Positions 34,147 to 47,624 of a DNA stretch of 64,000 nucleotides are shown piece after piece (the stretch's first letter is position 1; every line of letters starts with the position of its first letter). Below the pieces are notes generated by a model. It was not told the origin of the DNA and made no database searches. It worked only from the letters and a program-made list of their open reading frames with translations. Both the position numbers and the translations under genes were made by a program. The stretch is from Clavelina lepadiformis (lineage: Eukaryota; Chordata; Ascidiacea; Aplousobranchia; Clavelinidae): NCBI RefSeq assembly GCF_947623445.1, contig NC_135246.1, forward strand, positions 1,676,501-1,740,500. Direction: 5' to 3'.

Positions 34147-34447
34147 AAAAAAGAGTTGATTCCAACTATATTAACCGGGCTACGACACTCGGCCTATTCA
34201 TGGGTGCTGTCCCGCTACTGGTCAACGCGGGAACTTTTGGCTGCTCCCTTTCGGACCTGACCCGGTTCGTTCCTCCTTAGACAACCTGGACACCTTAAGT
34301 TTCCATAAGACGACCATATTGTCGCTGAGCTTAGCGCGGACACCTGCTCGACATAGGTCCAAGTACCGCACATTTCCCAGTTTCAAGTTGTTCAACAACT
34401 CCAGCTTCCAAGTAACTGGATTACAGGCGCGCGCCACAACGCCCGGC
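34147..34447 (-). ncRNA. 7SL: SRP RNA (7SL), unit 17
   Basis: Family B with the GCGACAATATGG variant; one private change sits near the 3' end (CACCCATGAATAGG). Confidence 0.94.
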
Positions 34448-34635
34448 GAGCCTACAGCCACTAAATGGAGCGTATAAACATCAAATTATTTTTGGAACGT
34501 CGAGATTTGATTTCCATATACGAAACAAATAAATCCCAATTTGGTTCTTTGAAAACTGCCTCAATGTTTACAAATATACATTGTGTGAATAAACCAATGT
34601 TTTGCGTTTATACTGCGAATGGATACATTCGAAAT

Positions 34636-34708
34636 CGAGCACGGCAGGACTCGAACCTGCAATCTTCTGATCCGAAGTCAGACGCGTTATCCATTACGCT
34701 ACGTGCCC
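34636..34708 (-). tRNA. tRNA-Arg-TCG: tRNA-Arg, anticodon TCG, unit 17
   Basis: Reads the same as the copy at 536-608. Confidence 0.96.
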
Positions 34709-35062
34709 TGTTAAAGAAAAGTATTCAACGTAACTTACATCAATACGAGATTGGTGTAATCTGAATCCGTTTGTGCAGCATCTCGTTCACATGGCAAATC
34801 CTTACAAGTAAAGGACTGACCTGAAAATTTCGTTAAATGCGTGAAAGATCATCCTGCACCAGCTATTTGCAAAAGTGCTCTTGAGTTCTGCTTAAACTAA
34901 CAATTTCACCACATGGAAGAGATTGCCCGTGTCCGTCAAGTATAAACTTCATATGTCTCAAATACTTTCTCGGTAAATGAAACTGGAAGATATTTGGATT
35001 TTAAAACTAAGCAAAGGTTTCTCAATAGTTTTGATTGTCTACGGATTCGTAGAAAGTTTGAA

Positions 35063-35135
35063 CGAGCACGCCAGGATTCGAACCTGGAAACTTTTGATCC
35101 GTAGTCAGACGCGTTATCCATTGCGCCACGCACCC
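35063..35135 (-). tRNA. tRNA-Arg-ACG: tRNA-Arg, anticodon ACG, unit 17, anticodon-stem mismatch
   Basis: Anticodon stem 3' strand TCAAA gives C28-A42, as in unit 9; the variable loop is AGTTT. Confidence 0.9.
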
Positions 35136-36299
35136 ACAAGATTTTACAAATATAGATTTCGAAATGCGATTTAAATGAATTTACCTCAGTTAAAATTTTA
35201 AAACTTTAAATGCATTTGTACATACCAAAACTTTGGTTACGTCAAGGTGCTTGTTTTAGGAGATGTACGGTGTATATTTGAAGAAGGGGCAAGAGTCTGA
35301 TTTTATGACCTAATGTGTAGTAAAATTACCAAGAATACAGTCGCGATTACTTTTTGCATACAAAGTATAGGTATGCCTGCGACTACACCATACTGGTATA
35401 CGACAGATTTCACATACCTCTATCTCCCGCTGTATATAGGATTAATATATAGATTGCATATTTTGACCTTAAGGGGGCGTCAAACACCAAAAACTAAGAT
35501 CTTTATGAATTTGTTGTACTCCTACGTAGGGCTTTAAAATAGCACTTTAGGCCAATCGAAAAACAGCATGTTTTCAATCCTGGGAACTACCCTTGCAGTT
35601 GTCGTGCTTCAATATCCCAGGTCGCGTGCAGAATTAGGCTAAAAAGTAGTATGAAAGTAGCCAAGATCAATTTTTAGACCAAAATTTTAGTGTTTATTTT
35701 GCGTCTTTGTAAAAAACGTTTGAATCATGTTTTTTGATGGCTTTTTATGGAATGATATTGTAGTTCAAAGCATACTAAATTGCCATGCAAAATTTCAGAG
35801 AGCCCCATAAAAGATTTTTTAAGCAAACAGTCTTTCAGTAAAATCACTGTATAAAAATACAAACAAAGATTTTATGGCATTTTTGGTGTTTAGCCCCTCC
35901 TGAAATACAAATTTTCTTCTTACTCATGCCAAATTTTACGTACGTCTTGAAGGCGATCTTAAAATTTGAAACAATTCATTTTCTAGGATAATTCCAAGGC
36001 CAAAACACAAAATCGACCATATTGCCCCTGATTGGCTAAAACATATTTTAAAAGCCTTACGTAAGAGTCTAACAAACTCAGAAAAGTTTAAGTTTTTCAC
36101 AGATACGTTTCTTTCATACATAGCACTCGTAATATTATCTTTACGCGATGAGAACCTTTTCGTTCATTTACAGAACCACTGTTTTTATGTAAATATTTGA
36201 AGTTTCTTTTTTACACATTAAAACAAGTTTTACGGCCCAATGTGTGTACAAATTAATTAAGTCTGCAATGTACCATGCACGAAACAGGAAGCTTTTAGC

Positions 36300-36600
36300 A
36301 AAAAAGAGTTGAGTCCAACTATATTAACCGGGCTACGACACTCGGCCTATTCACGGGTGCTGTCCCGCTACTGGTCAACGCGGGAACTTTTGGCTGCTCC
36401 CTTTCGGACCTGACCCGGTTCGTTCCTCCTTAGACAACCTGGACACCTTAAGTTTCCATAAGACGACCATATTGACGCTGAGCTTAGCGCGGACACCTGC
36501 TCGACATAGGTCCAAGTACCGCACATTTCCCAGTTTCAAGTTGTTCAACAACTCCAGCTTCCAAGTAACTGGATTACAGGCGCGCGCCACAACGCCCGGC
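36300..36600 (-). ncRNA. 7SL: SRP RNA (7SL), unit 18
   Basis: Family B with canonical helix 8. Confidence 0.95.
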
Positions 36601-36788
36601 GAGCCTACAGCCACTAAATGGAGCGTATAAACATCAAATTATTTTTGGAACGTCGAGATTTGATTTCCATATACGAAACAAATAAATCCCAATTTGGTTC
36701 TTTGAAAACTGCTTCAATGTTTACAAATATACATTGTGTGAATAAACCAATGTTTTGCGTTTATTGTGCGAATGGATACATTCGAAAT

Positions 36789-36861
36789 CGAGCACGGCAA
36801 GACTCGAACCTGCAATCTTCTGATCCGAAGTCAGACGCGTTATCCATTACGCTACGTGCCC
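36789..36861 (-). tRNA. tRNA-Arg-TCG: tRNA-Arg, anticodon TCG, unit 18
   Basis: G52-U62 wobble in the T stem; otherwise reference. Confidence 0.94.
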
Positions 36862-37215
36862 TGTTAAAGAAAAGTATTCAACGTAACTTACATCAATACG
36901 AGATTGGTGTAATCTGAATCCGTTTGTGCAGCATCTCGTTCACATGGCAAATCCTTACAAGTAAAGGACTGACCTGAAAATTTCGTTAAATGCGTGAAAG
37001 ATCATCCTGCACCAGCTATTTGCAAAAGTGCTCTTGAGTTCTGCTTAAACTAACAATTTCACCACATGGAAGAGATTGCCCGTGTCCGTCAAGTATAAAC
37101 TTCATATGTCTCAAATCCTTTCTCGGTAAATGAAACTGGTAGATATTTGGATTTTAAAACTAAGCAAAGGTTTCTCAATAGTTTTGATTGTCTACGGATT
37201 CGTAGAAAGTTTGAA

Positions 37216-37288
37216 CGAGCACGCCAGGATTCGAACCTGGAAACTTCTGATCCGTAGTCAGACGCGTTATCCATTGCGCCACGCACCC
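37216..37288 (-). tRNA. tRNA-Arg-ACG: tRNA-Arg, anticodon ACG, unit 18
   Basis: B-type allele as at 7411-7483. Confidence 0.95.
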
Positions 37289-38452
37289 ACAAGCTTTTAC
37301 AAATATCGATTTCGTAATGCGATTTAAATGAATTTACCTCAGTTAAAATTTTAAAACTTTAAATGCATTTGTACATACCAAAACTTTGGTTACGTCAAGG
37401 TGCTTGTTTTAGGAGATGTACGGTGTATATTTGAAGAAGGGGCAAGAGTCTGATTTTATGACCTAATGTGTAGTAAAATTACCAAGAATACAGTCGCGAT
37501 TACTTTTTGCATACAAAGTATAGGTATGCCTGCGACTACACCATACTGGTATACGACAGATTTCACATACCTCTATCTCCCGCTGTATATAGGATTAATA
37601 TATAGATTGCATATTTTGACCTTAAGGGGGCGTCAAACACCAAAAACTAAGATCTTTATGAATTTGTTGTACTCCTACGTAGGGCTTTAAAATAGCACTT
37701 TAGGCCAATCGAAAAACAGCATGTTTTCAATCCTGGGAACTACCCTTGCAGTTGTCGTGCTTCAATGTCCCAGGTCGCGTGCAGAATTAGGCTAAAAAGT
37801 AGTATGAAAGTAGCCAAGATCGATTTTTAGACCAAAATTTTAGTGTTTATTTTGCGTCTTTGTAAAAAACGTTTAAATCATGTTTTTTGATGGCTTTTTA
37901 TGGAATGATATTGTAGTTCAAAGCATACTAAATTGCCATGCAAAATTTCAGAGAGCCCCATAAAAGATTTTTTGAGCAAACAGTCTTTCAGTAAAATCAC
38001 TGTATAAAAATACAAACAAAGATTTTATGGCATTTTTGGTGTTTAGCCCCTCCTGAAATACAAATTTTCTTCTTACTCATGCCAAATTTTACGTACGTCT
38101 TGAAGGCGATCTTAAAATTTGAAACAATTCATTTTCTAGGATAATTCCAAGGCCAAAACACAAAATCGACCATATTGCCCCTGATTGGCTAAAACATATT
38201 TTAAAAGCCTTACGTAAGAGTCTAACAAACTCAGAAAAGTTTAAGTTTTTCACAGATACGTTTCTTTCATACATAGCACTCGTAATATTATCTTTACGCG
38301 ATGAGAACCTTTTCGTTCATTTACAGAACCACTGTTTTTATGTAAATATTTGAAGTTTCTTTTTTACACATTAAAACAAGTTTTACGGCCCAATGTGTGT
38401 ACAAATTAATTAAGTCTGCAATGTACCATGCACGAAACAGGAAGCTTTTAGC

Positions 38453-38753
38453 AAAAAAGAGTTGAGTCCAACTATATTAACCGGGCTACGACACTCGGCC
38501 TATTCACGGGTGCTGTCCCGCTACTGGTCAACGCGAGAACTTTTGGCTGCTCCCTTTCGGACCTGACCCGGTTCGTTCCTCCTTAGACAACCTGGACACC
38601 TTAAGTTTCCATAAGACGACCATATTGACGCTGAGCTTAGCGCGGACACCTGCTCGACATAGGTCCAAGTACCGCACATTTCCCAGTTTCAAGTTGTTCA
38701 ACAACTCCAGCTTCCAAGTAACTGGATTACAGGCGCGCGCCACAACGCCCGGC
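38453..38753 (-). ncRNA. 7SL: SRP RNA (7SL), unit 19
   Basis: Family B. It reads GTTCTCGCG near the 3' end, the allele of units 8, 10, 11, 12 and 20. Confidence 0.95.
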
Positions 38754-38941
38754 GAGCCTACAGCCACTAAATGGAGCGTATAAACATCAAATTATTTTTG
38801 GAACGTCGAGATTTGATTTCCATATACGAAACAAATAAATCCCAATTTGGTTCTTTGAAAACTGCTTCAATGTTTACAAATATACATTGCGTGAATAAAC
38901 CAATGTTTTGCGTTTATTCTGCGAATGGATACATTCGAAAT

Positions 38942-39014
38942 CGAGCACGGCAAGACTCGAACCTGCAATCTTCTGATCCGAAGTCAGACGCGTTATCCAT
39001 TACGCTACGTGCCC
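38942..39014 (-). tRNA. tRNA-Arg-TCG: tRNA-Arg, anticodon TCG, unit 19
   Basis: G52-U62 wobble in the T stem; otherwise reference. Confidence 0.94.
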
Positions 39015-39368
39015 TGTTAAAGAAAAGTATTCAACGTAACTTACATCAATACGAGATTGGTGTAATCTGAATCCGTTTGTGCAGCATCTCGTTCACATGG
39101 CAAATCCTTACAAGTAAAGGACTGACCTGAAAATTTCGTTAAATGCGTGAAAGATCATCCTGCACCAGCTATTTGCAAAAGTGCTCTTGAGTTCTGCTTA
39201 AACTAACAATTTCACCACATGGAAGAGATTGCCCGTGTCCGTCAAGTATAAACTTCATATGTCTCAAATCCTTTCTCGGTAAATGAAACTGGAAGATATT
39301 TGGATTTTAAAACTAAGCAAAGGTTTCTCAATAGTTTTGATTGTCTACGGATTCGTAGAAAGTTTGAA

Positions 39369-39441
39369 CGAGCACGCCAGGATTCGAACCTGGAAACTTC
39401 TGATCCGTAGTCAGACGCGTTATCCATTGCGCCACGCACCC
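39369..39441 (-). tRNA. tRNA-Arg-ACG: tRNA-Arg, anticodon ACG, unit 19
   Basis: B-type allele as at 7411-7483. Confidence 0.95.
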
Positions 39442-40605
39442 ACAAGCTTTTACAAATATCGATTTCGTAATGCGATTTAAATGAATTTACCTCAGTTAAA
39501 ATTTTAAAACTTTAAATGCATTTGTACATACCAAAACTTTGGTTACGTCAAGGTGCTTGTTTTAGGAGATGTACGGTGTATATTTGAAGAAGGGGCAAGA
39601 GTCTGATTTTATGACCTAATGTGTAGTAAAATTACCAAGAATACAGTCGCGATTACTTTTTGCATACAAAGTATAGGTATGCCTGCGACTACACCATACT
39701 GGTATACGACAGATTTCACATACCTCTATCTCCCGCTGTATATAGGATTAATATATAGATTGCATATTTTGACCTTAAGGGGGCGTCAAACACCAAAAAC
39801 TAAGATCTTTATGAATTTGTTGTACTCCTACGTAGGGCTTTAAAATAGCACTTTAGGCCAATCGAAAAACAGCATGTTTTCAATCCTGGGAACTACCCTT
39901 GCAGTTGTCGTGCTTCAATGTCCCAGGTCGCGTGCAGAATTAGGCTAAAAAGTAGTATGAATGTAGCCAAGATCGATTTTTAGACCATAATTTTAGTGTT
40001 TATTTTGCGTCTTTGTAAAAAACGTTTAAATCATGTTTTTTGATGGCTTTTTATGGAATGATATTGTAGTTCAAAGCATACTAAATTGCCATGCAAAATT
40101 TCAGAGAGCCCCATAAAAGATTTTTTGAGCAAACAGTCTTTCAGTAAAATCACTGTATAAAAATACAAACAAAGATTTTATGGCATTTTTGGTGTTTAGC
40201 CCCTCCTGAAATACAAATTTTCTTCTTACTCATGCCAAATTTTACGTACGTCTTGAAGGCGATCTTAAAATTTGAAACAATTCATTTTCTAGGATAATTC
40301 CAAGGCCAAAACACAAAATCGACCATATTGCCCCTGATTGGCTAAAACATATTTTAAAAGCCTTACGTAAGAGTCTAACAAACTCAGAAAAGTTTAAGTT
40401 TTTCACAGATACGTTTCTTTCATACATAGCACTCGTAATATTATCTTTACGCGATGAGAACCTTTTCGTTCATTTACAGAACCACTGTTTTTATGTAAAT
40501 ATTTGAAGTTTCTTTTTTACACATTAAAACAAGTTTTACGGCCCAATGTGTGTACAAATTAATTAAGTCTGCAATGTACCATGCACGAAACAGGAAGCTT
40601 TTAGC

Positions 40606-40906
40606 AAAAAAGAGTTGAGTCCAACTATATTAACCGGGCTACGACACTCGGCCTATTCACGGGTGCTGTCCCGCTACTGGTCAACGCGAGAACTTTTGGC
40701 TGCTCCCTTTCGGACCTGACCCGGTTCGTTCCTCCTTAGACAACCTGGACACCTTAAGTTTCCATAAGACGACCATATTGACGCTGAGCTTAGCGCGGAC
40801 ACCTGCTCGACATAGGTCCAAGTACCGCACATTTCCCAGTTTCAAGTTGTTCAACAACTCCAGCTTCCAAGTAACTGGATTACAGGCGCGCGCCACAACG
40901 CCCGGC
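40606..40906 (-). ncRNA. 7SL: SRP RNA (7SL), unit 20
   Basis: Family B, GTTCTCGCG allele, canonical helix 8. Confidence 0.95.
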
Positions 40907-41094
40907 GAGCCTACAGCCACTAAATGGAGCGTATAAACATCAAATTATTTTTGGAACGTCGAGATTTGATTTCCATATACGAAACAAATAAATCCCAATT
41001 TGGTTCTTTGAAAACTGCTTCAATGTTTACAAATATACATTGCGTGAATAAACCAATGTTTTGCGTTTATTCTGCGAATGGATACATTCGAAAT

Positions 41095-41167
41095 CGAGCA
41101 CGGCAAGACTCGAACCTGCAATCTTCTGATCCGAAGTCAGACGCGTTATCCATTACGCTACGTGCCC
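41095..41167 (-). tRNA. tRNA-Arg-TCG: tRNA-Arg, anticodon TCG, unit 20
   Basis: G52-U62 wobble in the T stem; otherwise reference. Confidence 0.94.
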
Positions 41168-41521
41168 TGTTAAAGAAAAGTATTCAACGTAACTTACATC
41201 AATACGAGATTGGTGTAATCTGAATCCGTTTGTGCAGCATCTCGTTCACATGGCAAATCCTTACAAGTAAAGGACTGACCTGAAAATTTCGTTAAATGCG
41301 TGAAAGATCATCCTGCACCAGCTATTTGCAAAAGTGCTCTTGAGTTCTGCTTAAACTAACAATTTCACCACATGGAAGAGATTGCCCGTGTCCGTCAAGT
41401 ATAAACTTCATATGTCTCAAATCCTTTCTCGGTAAATGAAACTGGAAGATATTTGGATTTTAAAACTAAGCAAAGGTTTCTCAATAGTTTTGATTGTCTA
41501 CGGATTCGTAGAAAGTTTGAA

Positions 41522-41594
41522 CGAGCACGCCAGGATTCGAACCTGGAAACTTCTGATCCGTAGTCAGACGCGTTATCCATTGCGCCACGCACCC
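41522..41594 (-). tRNA. tRNA-Arg-ACG: tRNA-Arg, anticodon ACG, unit 20
   Basis: B-type allele as at 7411-7483. Confidence 0.95.
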
Positions 41595-42758
41595 ACAAGC
41601 TTTTACAAATATAGATTTCGTAATCCGATTTAAATGAATTTACCTCAGTTAAAATTTTAAAACTTTAAATGCATTTGTACATACCAAAACTTTGGTTACG
41701 TCAAGGTGCTTGTTTTAGGAGATGTACGGTGTATATTTGAAGAAGGGGCAAGAGTCTGATTTTATGACCTAATGTGTAGTAAAATTACCAAGAATACAGT
41801 CGCGATTACTTTTTGCATACAAAGTATAGGTATGCCTGCGACTACACCATACTGGTATACGACAGATTTCACATACCTCTATCTCCCGCTGTATATAGGA
41901 TTAATATATAGATTGCATATTTTGACCTTAAGGAGGCGTCAAACACCAAAAACTAAGATCTTTATGAATTTGTTGTACTCCTACGTAGGGCTTTAAAATA
42001 GCACTTTAGGCCAATCGAAAAACAGCATGTTTTCAATCCTGGGAACTACCCTTGCAGTTGTCGTGCTTCAATGTCCCAGGTCGCGTGCAGAATTAGGCTA
42101 AAAAGTAGTATGAAAGTAGCCAAGATCGATTTTTAGACCAAAATTTTAGTGTTTATTTTGCGTCTTTGTAAAAAACGTTTGAATCATGTTTTTTGATGGC
42201 TTTTTATGGAATGATGTTGTAGTTCAAAGCATACTAAATTGCCATGCAAAATTTCAGAGACCCCCATAAAAGATTTTTTGAGCAAACAGTCTTTCAGTAA
42301 AATCACTGTATAAAAATACAAACAAAGATTTTATGGCATTTTTGGTGTTTAGCCCCTCCTGAAATACAAATTTTCTTCTTACTCATGCCAAATTTTACGT
42401 ACGTCTTGAAGGCGATCTTAAAATTTGAAACAATTCATTTTCTAGGATAATTCCAAGGCCAAAACACAAAATCGACCATATTGCCCCTGATTGGCTAAAA
42501 CATATTTTAAAAGCCTTACGTAAGAGTCTAACAAACTCAGAAAAATTTAAGTTTTTCACAGATACGTTTCTTTCATACATAGCACTCGTAATATTATCTT
42601 TACGCGATGAGAACCTTTTCGTTCATTTACAGAACCACTGTTTTTATGTAAATATTTGAAGTTTCTTTTTTACACATTAAAACAAGTTTTACGAACCAAT
42701 GTGTGTACAAATTAATTAAGTCTGCAATGTACCATGCACGAAACAGGAAGCTTTTAGC

Positions 42759-43059
42759 AAAAAAGAGTTGAGTCCAACTATATTAACCGGGCTACGACAC
42801 TCGGCCTATTCACGGGTGCTGTCCCGCTACTGGTCAACGCGGGAACTTTTGGCTGCTCCCTTTCGGACCTGACCCGGTTCGTTCCTCCTTAGACAACCTG
42901 GACACCTTAAGTTTCCATAAGACGACCATATTGACGCTGAGCTTAGCGCGGACACCTGCTCGACATAGGTCCAAGTACCGCACATTTCCCAGTTTCAAGT
43001 TGTTCAACAACTCCAGCTTCCAAGTAACTGGATTACAGGCGCGCGCCACAACGCCCGGC
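42759..43059 (-). ncRNA. 7SL: SRP RNA (7SL), unit 21
   Basis: Family B with canonical helix 8. Confidence 0.95.
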
Positions 43060-43247
43060 GAGCCTACAGCCACTAAATGGAGCGTATAAACATCAAATTA
43101 TTTTTGGAACGTCGAGATTTGATTTCCATATACGAAACAAATAAATCCCAATTTGGTTCATTGAAAACTGCCTCAATGTTTACAAATATACATTGTGTGA
43201 ATAAACCAATGTTTTGCGTTTATACTGCGAATGGATACATTCGAAAT

Positions 43248-43320
43248 CAAGCACGGCAAGACTCGAACCTGCAATCTTCTGATCCGAAGTCAGACGCGTT
43301 ATCCATTACGCTACGTGCCC
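43248..43320 (-). tRNA. tRNA-Arg-TCG: tRNA-Arg, anticodon TCG, unit 21, acceptor variant
   Basis: Base 72 is T (G1-U72 wobble at the end of the acceptor stem), plus the G52-U62 wobble. The end wobble may affect 5' processing or charging. Confidence 0.91.
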
Positions 43321-43673
43321 TGTTAAAGTAAAGTATTCAATGTAACTTACATCAATACGAGATTGGTGTAATCTGAATCCTTTTGTGCAGCATCTCGTTC
43401 ACATGGCAAATCCTTACAAGTAAAGGACTGACCTGAAAATTTCGTTAAATGCGTGAAAGATCATCCTGCACCAGCTATTTGCAAAAGTGCTCTTGAGTTC
43501 TGCTTAAACTAACAATTTCACCACATGGAAGAGATTGCCCGTGTCCGTCAAATATAAACTTCAATGTCTCAAATCCTTTCTCGGTAAATGAAACTGGAAG
43601 ATATTTGGATTTTAAAACTAAGCAAAGGTTTCTCAATAGTTTTGATTGTCTACGGATTCGTAGAAAGTTTGAA

Positions 43674-43746
43674 CGAGCACGCCAGGATTCGAACCTGGAA
43701 ACTTCTGATCCGTAGTCAGACGCGTTATCCATTGCGCCACGCACCC
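43674..43746 (-). tRNA. tRNA-Arg-ACG: tRNA-Arg, anticodon ACG, unit 21
   Basis: B-type allele as at 7411-7483. Confidence 0.95.
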
Positions 43747-44910
43747 ACAAGCTTTTACAAATATAGATTTCGTAATGCGATTTAAATGAATTTACCTCAG
43801 TTAAAATTTTAAAACTTTAAATGCATTTGTACATACCAAAACTTTGGTTACGTCAAGGTGCTTGTTTTAGGAGATGTACGGTGTATATTTGAAGAAGGGG
43901 CAAGAGTCTGATTTTATGACCTAATGTGTAGTAAAATTACCAAGAATACAGTCGCGATTACTTTTTGCATACAAAGTATAGGTATGCCTGCGACTACACC
44001 ATACTGGTATACGACAGATTTCACATACCTCTATCTCCCGCTGTATATAGGATTAATATATAGATTGCATATTTTGACCTTAAGGGGGCGTCAAACACCA
44101 AAAACTAAGATCTTTATGAATTTGTTGTACTCCTACGTAGGGCTTTAAAATAGCACTTTAGGCCAATCGAAAAACAGCATGTTTTCAATCCTGGGAACTA
44201 CCCTTGCAGTTGGCGTGCTTCAATGTCCCAGGTCGCGTGCAGAATTAGGCTAAAAAGTAGTATGAAAGTAGCCAAGATCGATTTTTAGACCAAAATTTTA
44301 GTGTTTATTTTGCGTCTTTGTAAAAAACGTTTGAATCATGTTTTTTGATGGCTTTTTATGGAATGATATTGTAGTTCAAAGCATACTAAATTGCCATGCA
44401 AAATTTGAGAGAGCCCCATAAAAGATTTTTTGAGCAAACAGTCTTTCAGTAAAATCACTGTATAAAAATACAAACAAAGATTTTATGGCATTTTTGGTGT
44501 TTAGCGACTCCTGAAATACAAATTTTCTTCTTACTCATGCCAAATTTTACGTACGTCTTGAAGGCGATCTTAAAATTTGAAACAATTCATTTTCTAGGAT
44601 AATTCCAAGGCCAAAACACAAAATCGACCATATTGCCCCTGATTGGCTAAAACATATTTTAAAAGCCTTACGTAAGAGTCTAACAAACTCAGAAAAGTTT
44701 AAGTTTTTCACAGATACGTTTCTTTCATACATAGCACTCGTAATATTATCTTTACGCGATGAGAACCTTTTCGTTCATTTACAGAACCACTGTTTTTATG
44801 TAAATATTTGAAGTTTCTTTTTTACACATTAAAACAAGTTTTACGGCCCAATGTGTGTACAAATTAATTAAGTCTGCAATGTACCATGCACAAAACAGGA
44901 AGCTTTTAGC

Positions 44911-45211
44911 AAAAAAGAGTTGAGTCCAACTATATTAACCGGGCTACGACACTCGGCCTATTCACGGGTGCTGTCCCGCTACTGGTCAACGCGGGAACTT
45001 TTGGCTGCTCCCTTTCGGACCTGACCCGGTTCGTTCCTCCTTAGACAACCTGGACACCTTAAGTTTCCATAAGACGACCATATTGACGCTGAGCTTAGCG
45101 CGGACACCTGCTCGACATAGGTCCAAGTACCGCACATTTCCCAGTTTCAAGTTGTTCAACAACTCCAGCTTCCAAGTAACTGGATTACAGGCGCGCGCCA
45201 CAACGCCCGGC
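44911..45211 (-). ncRNA. 7SL: SRP RNA (7SL), unit 22
   Basis: Family B with canonical helix 8. Confidence 0.95.
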
Positions 45212-45399
45212 GAGCCTACAGCCACTAAATGGAGCGTATAAACATCAAATTATTTTTGGAACGTCGAGATTTGATTTCCATATACGAAACAAATAAATCC
45301 CAATTTGGTTCTTTGAAAACTGCCTCAATGTTTACAAATATACATTGTGTGAATAAACCAATGTTTTGCGTTTATACTGCGAATGGATACATTCGAAAT

Positions 45400-45472
45400 C
45401 GAGCACGGCAGGACTCGAACCTGCAATCTTCTGATCCGAAGTCAGACGCGTTATCCATTACGCTACGTGCCC
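45400..45472 (-). tRNA. tRNA-Arg-TCG: tRNA-Arg, anticodon TCG, unit 22
   Basis: Reads the same as the copy at 536-608. Confidence 0.96.
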
Positions 45473-45825
45473 TGTTAAAGTAAAGTATTCAATGTAACTT
45501 ACATCAATACGAGATTGGTGTAATCTGAATCCTTTTGTGCAGCATCTCGTTCACATGGCAAATCCTTACAAGTAAAGGACTGACCTGAAAATTTCGTTAA
45601 ATGCGTGAAAGATCATCCTGCACCAGCTATTTGCAAAAGTGCTCTTGAGTTCTGCTTAAACTAACAATTTCACCACATGGAAGAGATTGCCCGTGTCCGT
45701 CAAATATAAACTTCAATGTCTCAAATCCTTTCTCGGTAAATGAAACTGGAAGATATTTGGATTTTAAAACTAAGCAAAGGTTTCTCAATAGTTTTGATTG
45801 TCTACGGATTCGTAGAAAGTTTGAA

Positions 45826-45898
45826 CGAGCACGCCAGGATTCGAACCTGGAAACTTCTGATCCGTAGTCAGACGCGTTATCCATTGCGCCACGCACCC
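45826..45898 (-). tRNA. tRNA-Arg-ACG: tRNA-Arg, anticodon ACG, unit 22
   Basis: B-type allele as at 7411-7483. Confidence 0.95.
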
Positions 45899-47062
45899 AC
45901 AAGCTTTTACAAATATAGATTTCGTAATGCGATTTAAATGAATTTACCTCAGTTAAAATTTTAAAACTTTAAATGCATTTGTACATACCAAAACTTTGGT
46001 TACGTCAAGGTGCTTGTTTTAGGAGATGTACGGTGTATATTTGAAGAAGGGGCAAGAGTCTGATTTTATGACCTAATGTGTAGTAAAATTACCAAGAATA
46101 CAGTCGCGATTACTTTTTGCATACAAAGTATAGGTATGCCTGCGACTACACCATACTGGTATACGACAGATTTCACATACCTCTATCTCCCGCTGTATAT
46201 AGGATTAATATATAGATTGCATATTTTGACCTTAAGGGGGCGTCAAACACCAAAAACTAAGATCTTTATGAATTTGTTGTACTCCTACGTAGGGCTTTAA
46301 AATAGCACTTTAGGCCAATCGAAAAACAGCATGTTTTCAATCCTGGGAACTACCCTTGCAGTTGGCGTGCTTCAATGTCCCAGGTCGCGTGCAGAATTAG
46401 GCTAAAAAGTAGTATGAAAGTAGCCAAGATCGATTTTTAGACCAAAATTTTAGTGTTTATTTTGCGTCTTTGTAAAAAACGTTTGAATCATGTTTTTTGA
46501 TGGCTTTTTATGGAATGATATTGTAGTTCAAAGCATACTAAATTGCCATGCAAAATTTGAGAGAGCCCCATAAAAGATTTTTTGAGCAAACAGTCTTTCA
46601 GTAAAATCACTGTATAAAAATACAAACAAAGATTTTATGGCATTTTTGGTGTTTAGCGACTCCTGAAATACAAATTTTCTTCTTACTCATGCCAAATTTT
46701 ACGTACGTCTTGAAGGCGATCTTAAAATTTGAAACAATTCATTTTCTAGGATAATTCCAAGGCCAAAACACAAAATCGACCATATTGCCCCTGATTGGCT
46801 AAAACATATTTTAAAAGCCTTACGTAAGAGTCTAACAAACTCAGAAAAGTTTAAGTTTTTCACAGATACGTTTCTTTCATACATAGCACTCGTAATATTA
46901 TCTTTACGCGATGAGAACCTTTTCGTTCATTTACAGAACCACTGTTTTTATGTAAATATTTGAAGTTTCTTTTTTACACATTAAAACAAGTTTTACGGCC
47001 CAATGTGTGTACGAATTAATTAAGTCTGCAATGTACCATGCACAAAACAGGAAGCTTTTAGC

Positions 47063-47363
47063 AAAAAAGAGTTGAGTCCAACTATATTAACCGGGCTACG
47101 ACACTCGGCCTATTCACGGGTGTTGTCCCGCTACTGGTCAACGCGGGAACTTTTGGCTGCTCCCTTTCGGACCTGACCCGGTTCGTTCCTCCTTAGACAA
47201 CCTGGACACCTTAAGTTTCCATAAGACGACCATATTGACGCTGAGCTTAGCGCGGACACCTGCTCGACATAGGTCCAAGTACCGCACATTTCCCAGTTTC
47301 AAGTTGTTCAACAACTCCAGCTTCCAAGTAACTGGATTACAGGCGCGCGCCACAACGCCCGGC
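47063..47363 (-). ncRNA. 7SL: SRP RNA (7SL), unit 23
   Basis: Family B; one private change lies between helix 5 and the 3' Alu strand (GGGACAACACCC). Confidence 0.94.
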
Positions 47364-47551
47364 GAGCCTACAGCCACTAAATGGAGCGTATAAACATCAA
47401 ATTATTTTTGGAACGTCGAGATTTGATTTCCATATACGAAACAAATAAATCCCAATTTGGTTCTTTGAAAACTGCCTCAATGTTTACAAATATACATTGT
47501 GTGAATAAACCAATGTTTTGCGTTTATACTGCGAATGGATACATTCGAAAT

Positions 47552-47624
47552 CGAGCACGGCAGGACTCGAACCTGCAATCTTCTGATCCGAAGTCAGACG
47601 CGTTATCCATTACGCTACGTGCCC
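47552..47624 (-). tRNA. tRNA-Arg-TCG: tRNA-Arg, anticodon TCG, unit 23
   Basis: Reads the same as the copy at 536-608. Confidence 0.96.

Larger units (their letters stand above)
34101..36253. repeat. Array unit 17 (2153 bp, family B)
   Basis: The right half matches unit 9: aaatactttctcgg, cacaagattttac, cgaaatgcg, caatatccc, tttttaagcaaac. Confidence 0.93.
36254..38406. repeat. Array unit 18 (2153 bp, family B)
   Basis: Has gtttaaatcatg and tatcgat like units 10 and 19. Confidence 0.93.
38407..40559. repeat. Array unit 19 (2153 bp, family B)
   Basis: The left half is nearly identical to unit 20 (cattgcgtgaataaacc, gtttattctgcg). Confidence 0.93.
40560..42712. repeat. Array unit 20 (2153 bp, family B)
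   Basis: The right half matches unit 11 (gtaatccgatt, gatgttgtag, acgaaccaatg). Confidence 0.93.
42713..44864. repeat. Array unit 21 (2152 bp, family B)
   Basis: Shares tttagcgactcc in the long spacer with unit 22. Confidence 0.93.
44865..47016. repeat. Array unit 22 (2152 bp, family B)
   Basis: Matches unit 13 at gcacaaaacagg, attcaatgtaac and atccttttgtg. Confidence 0.93.
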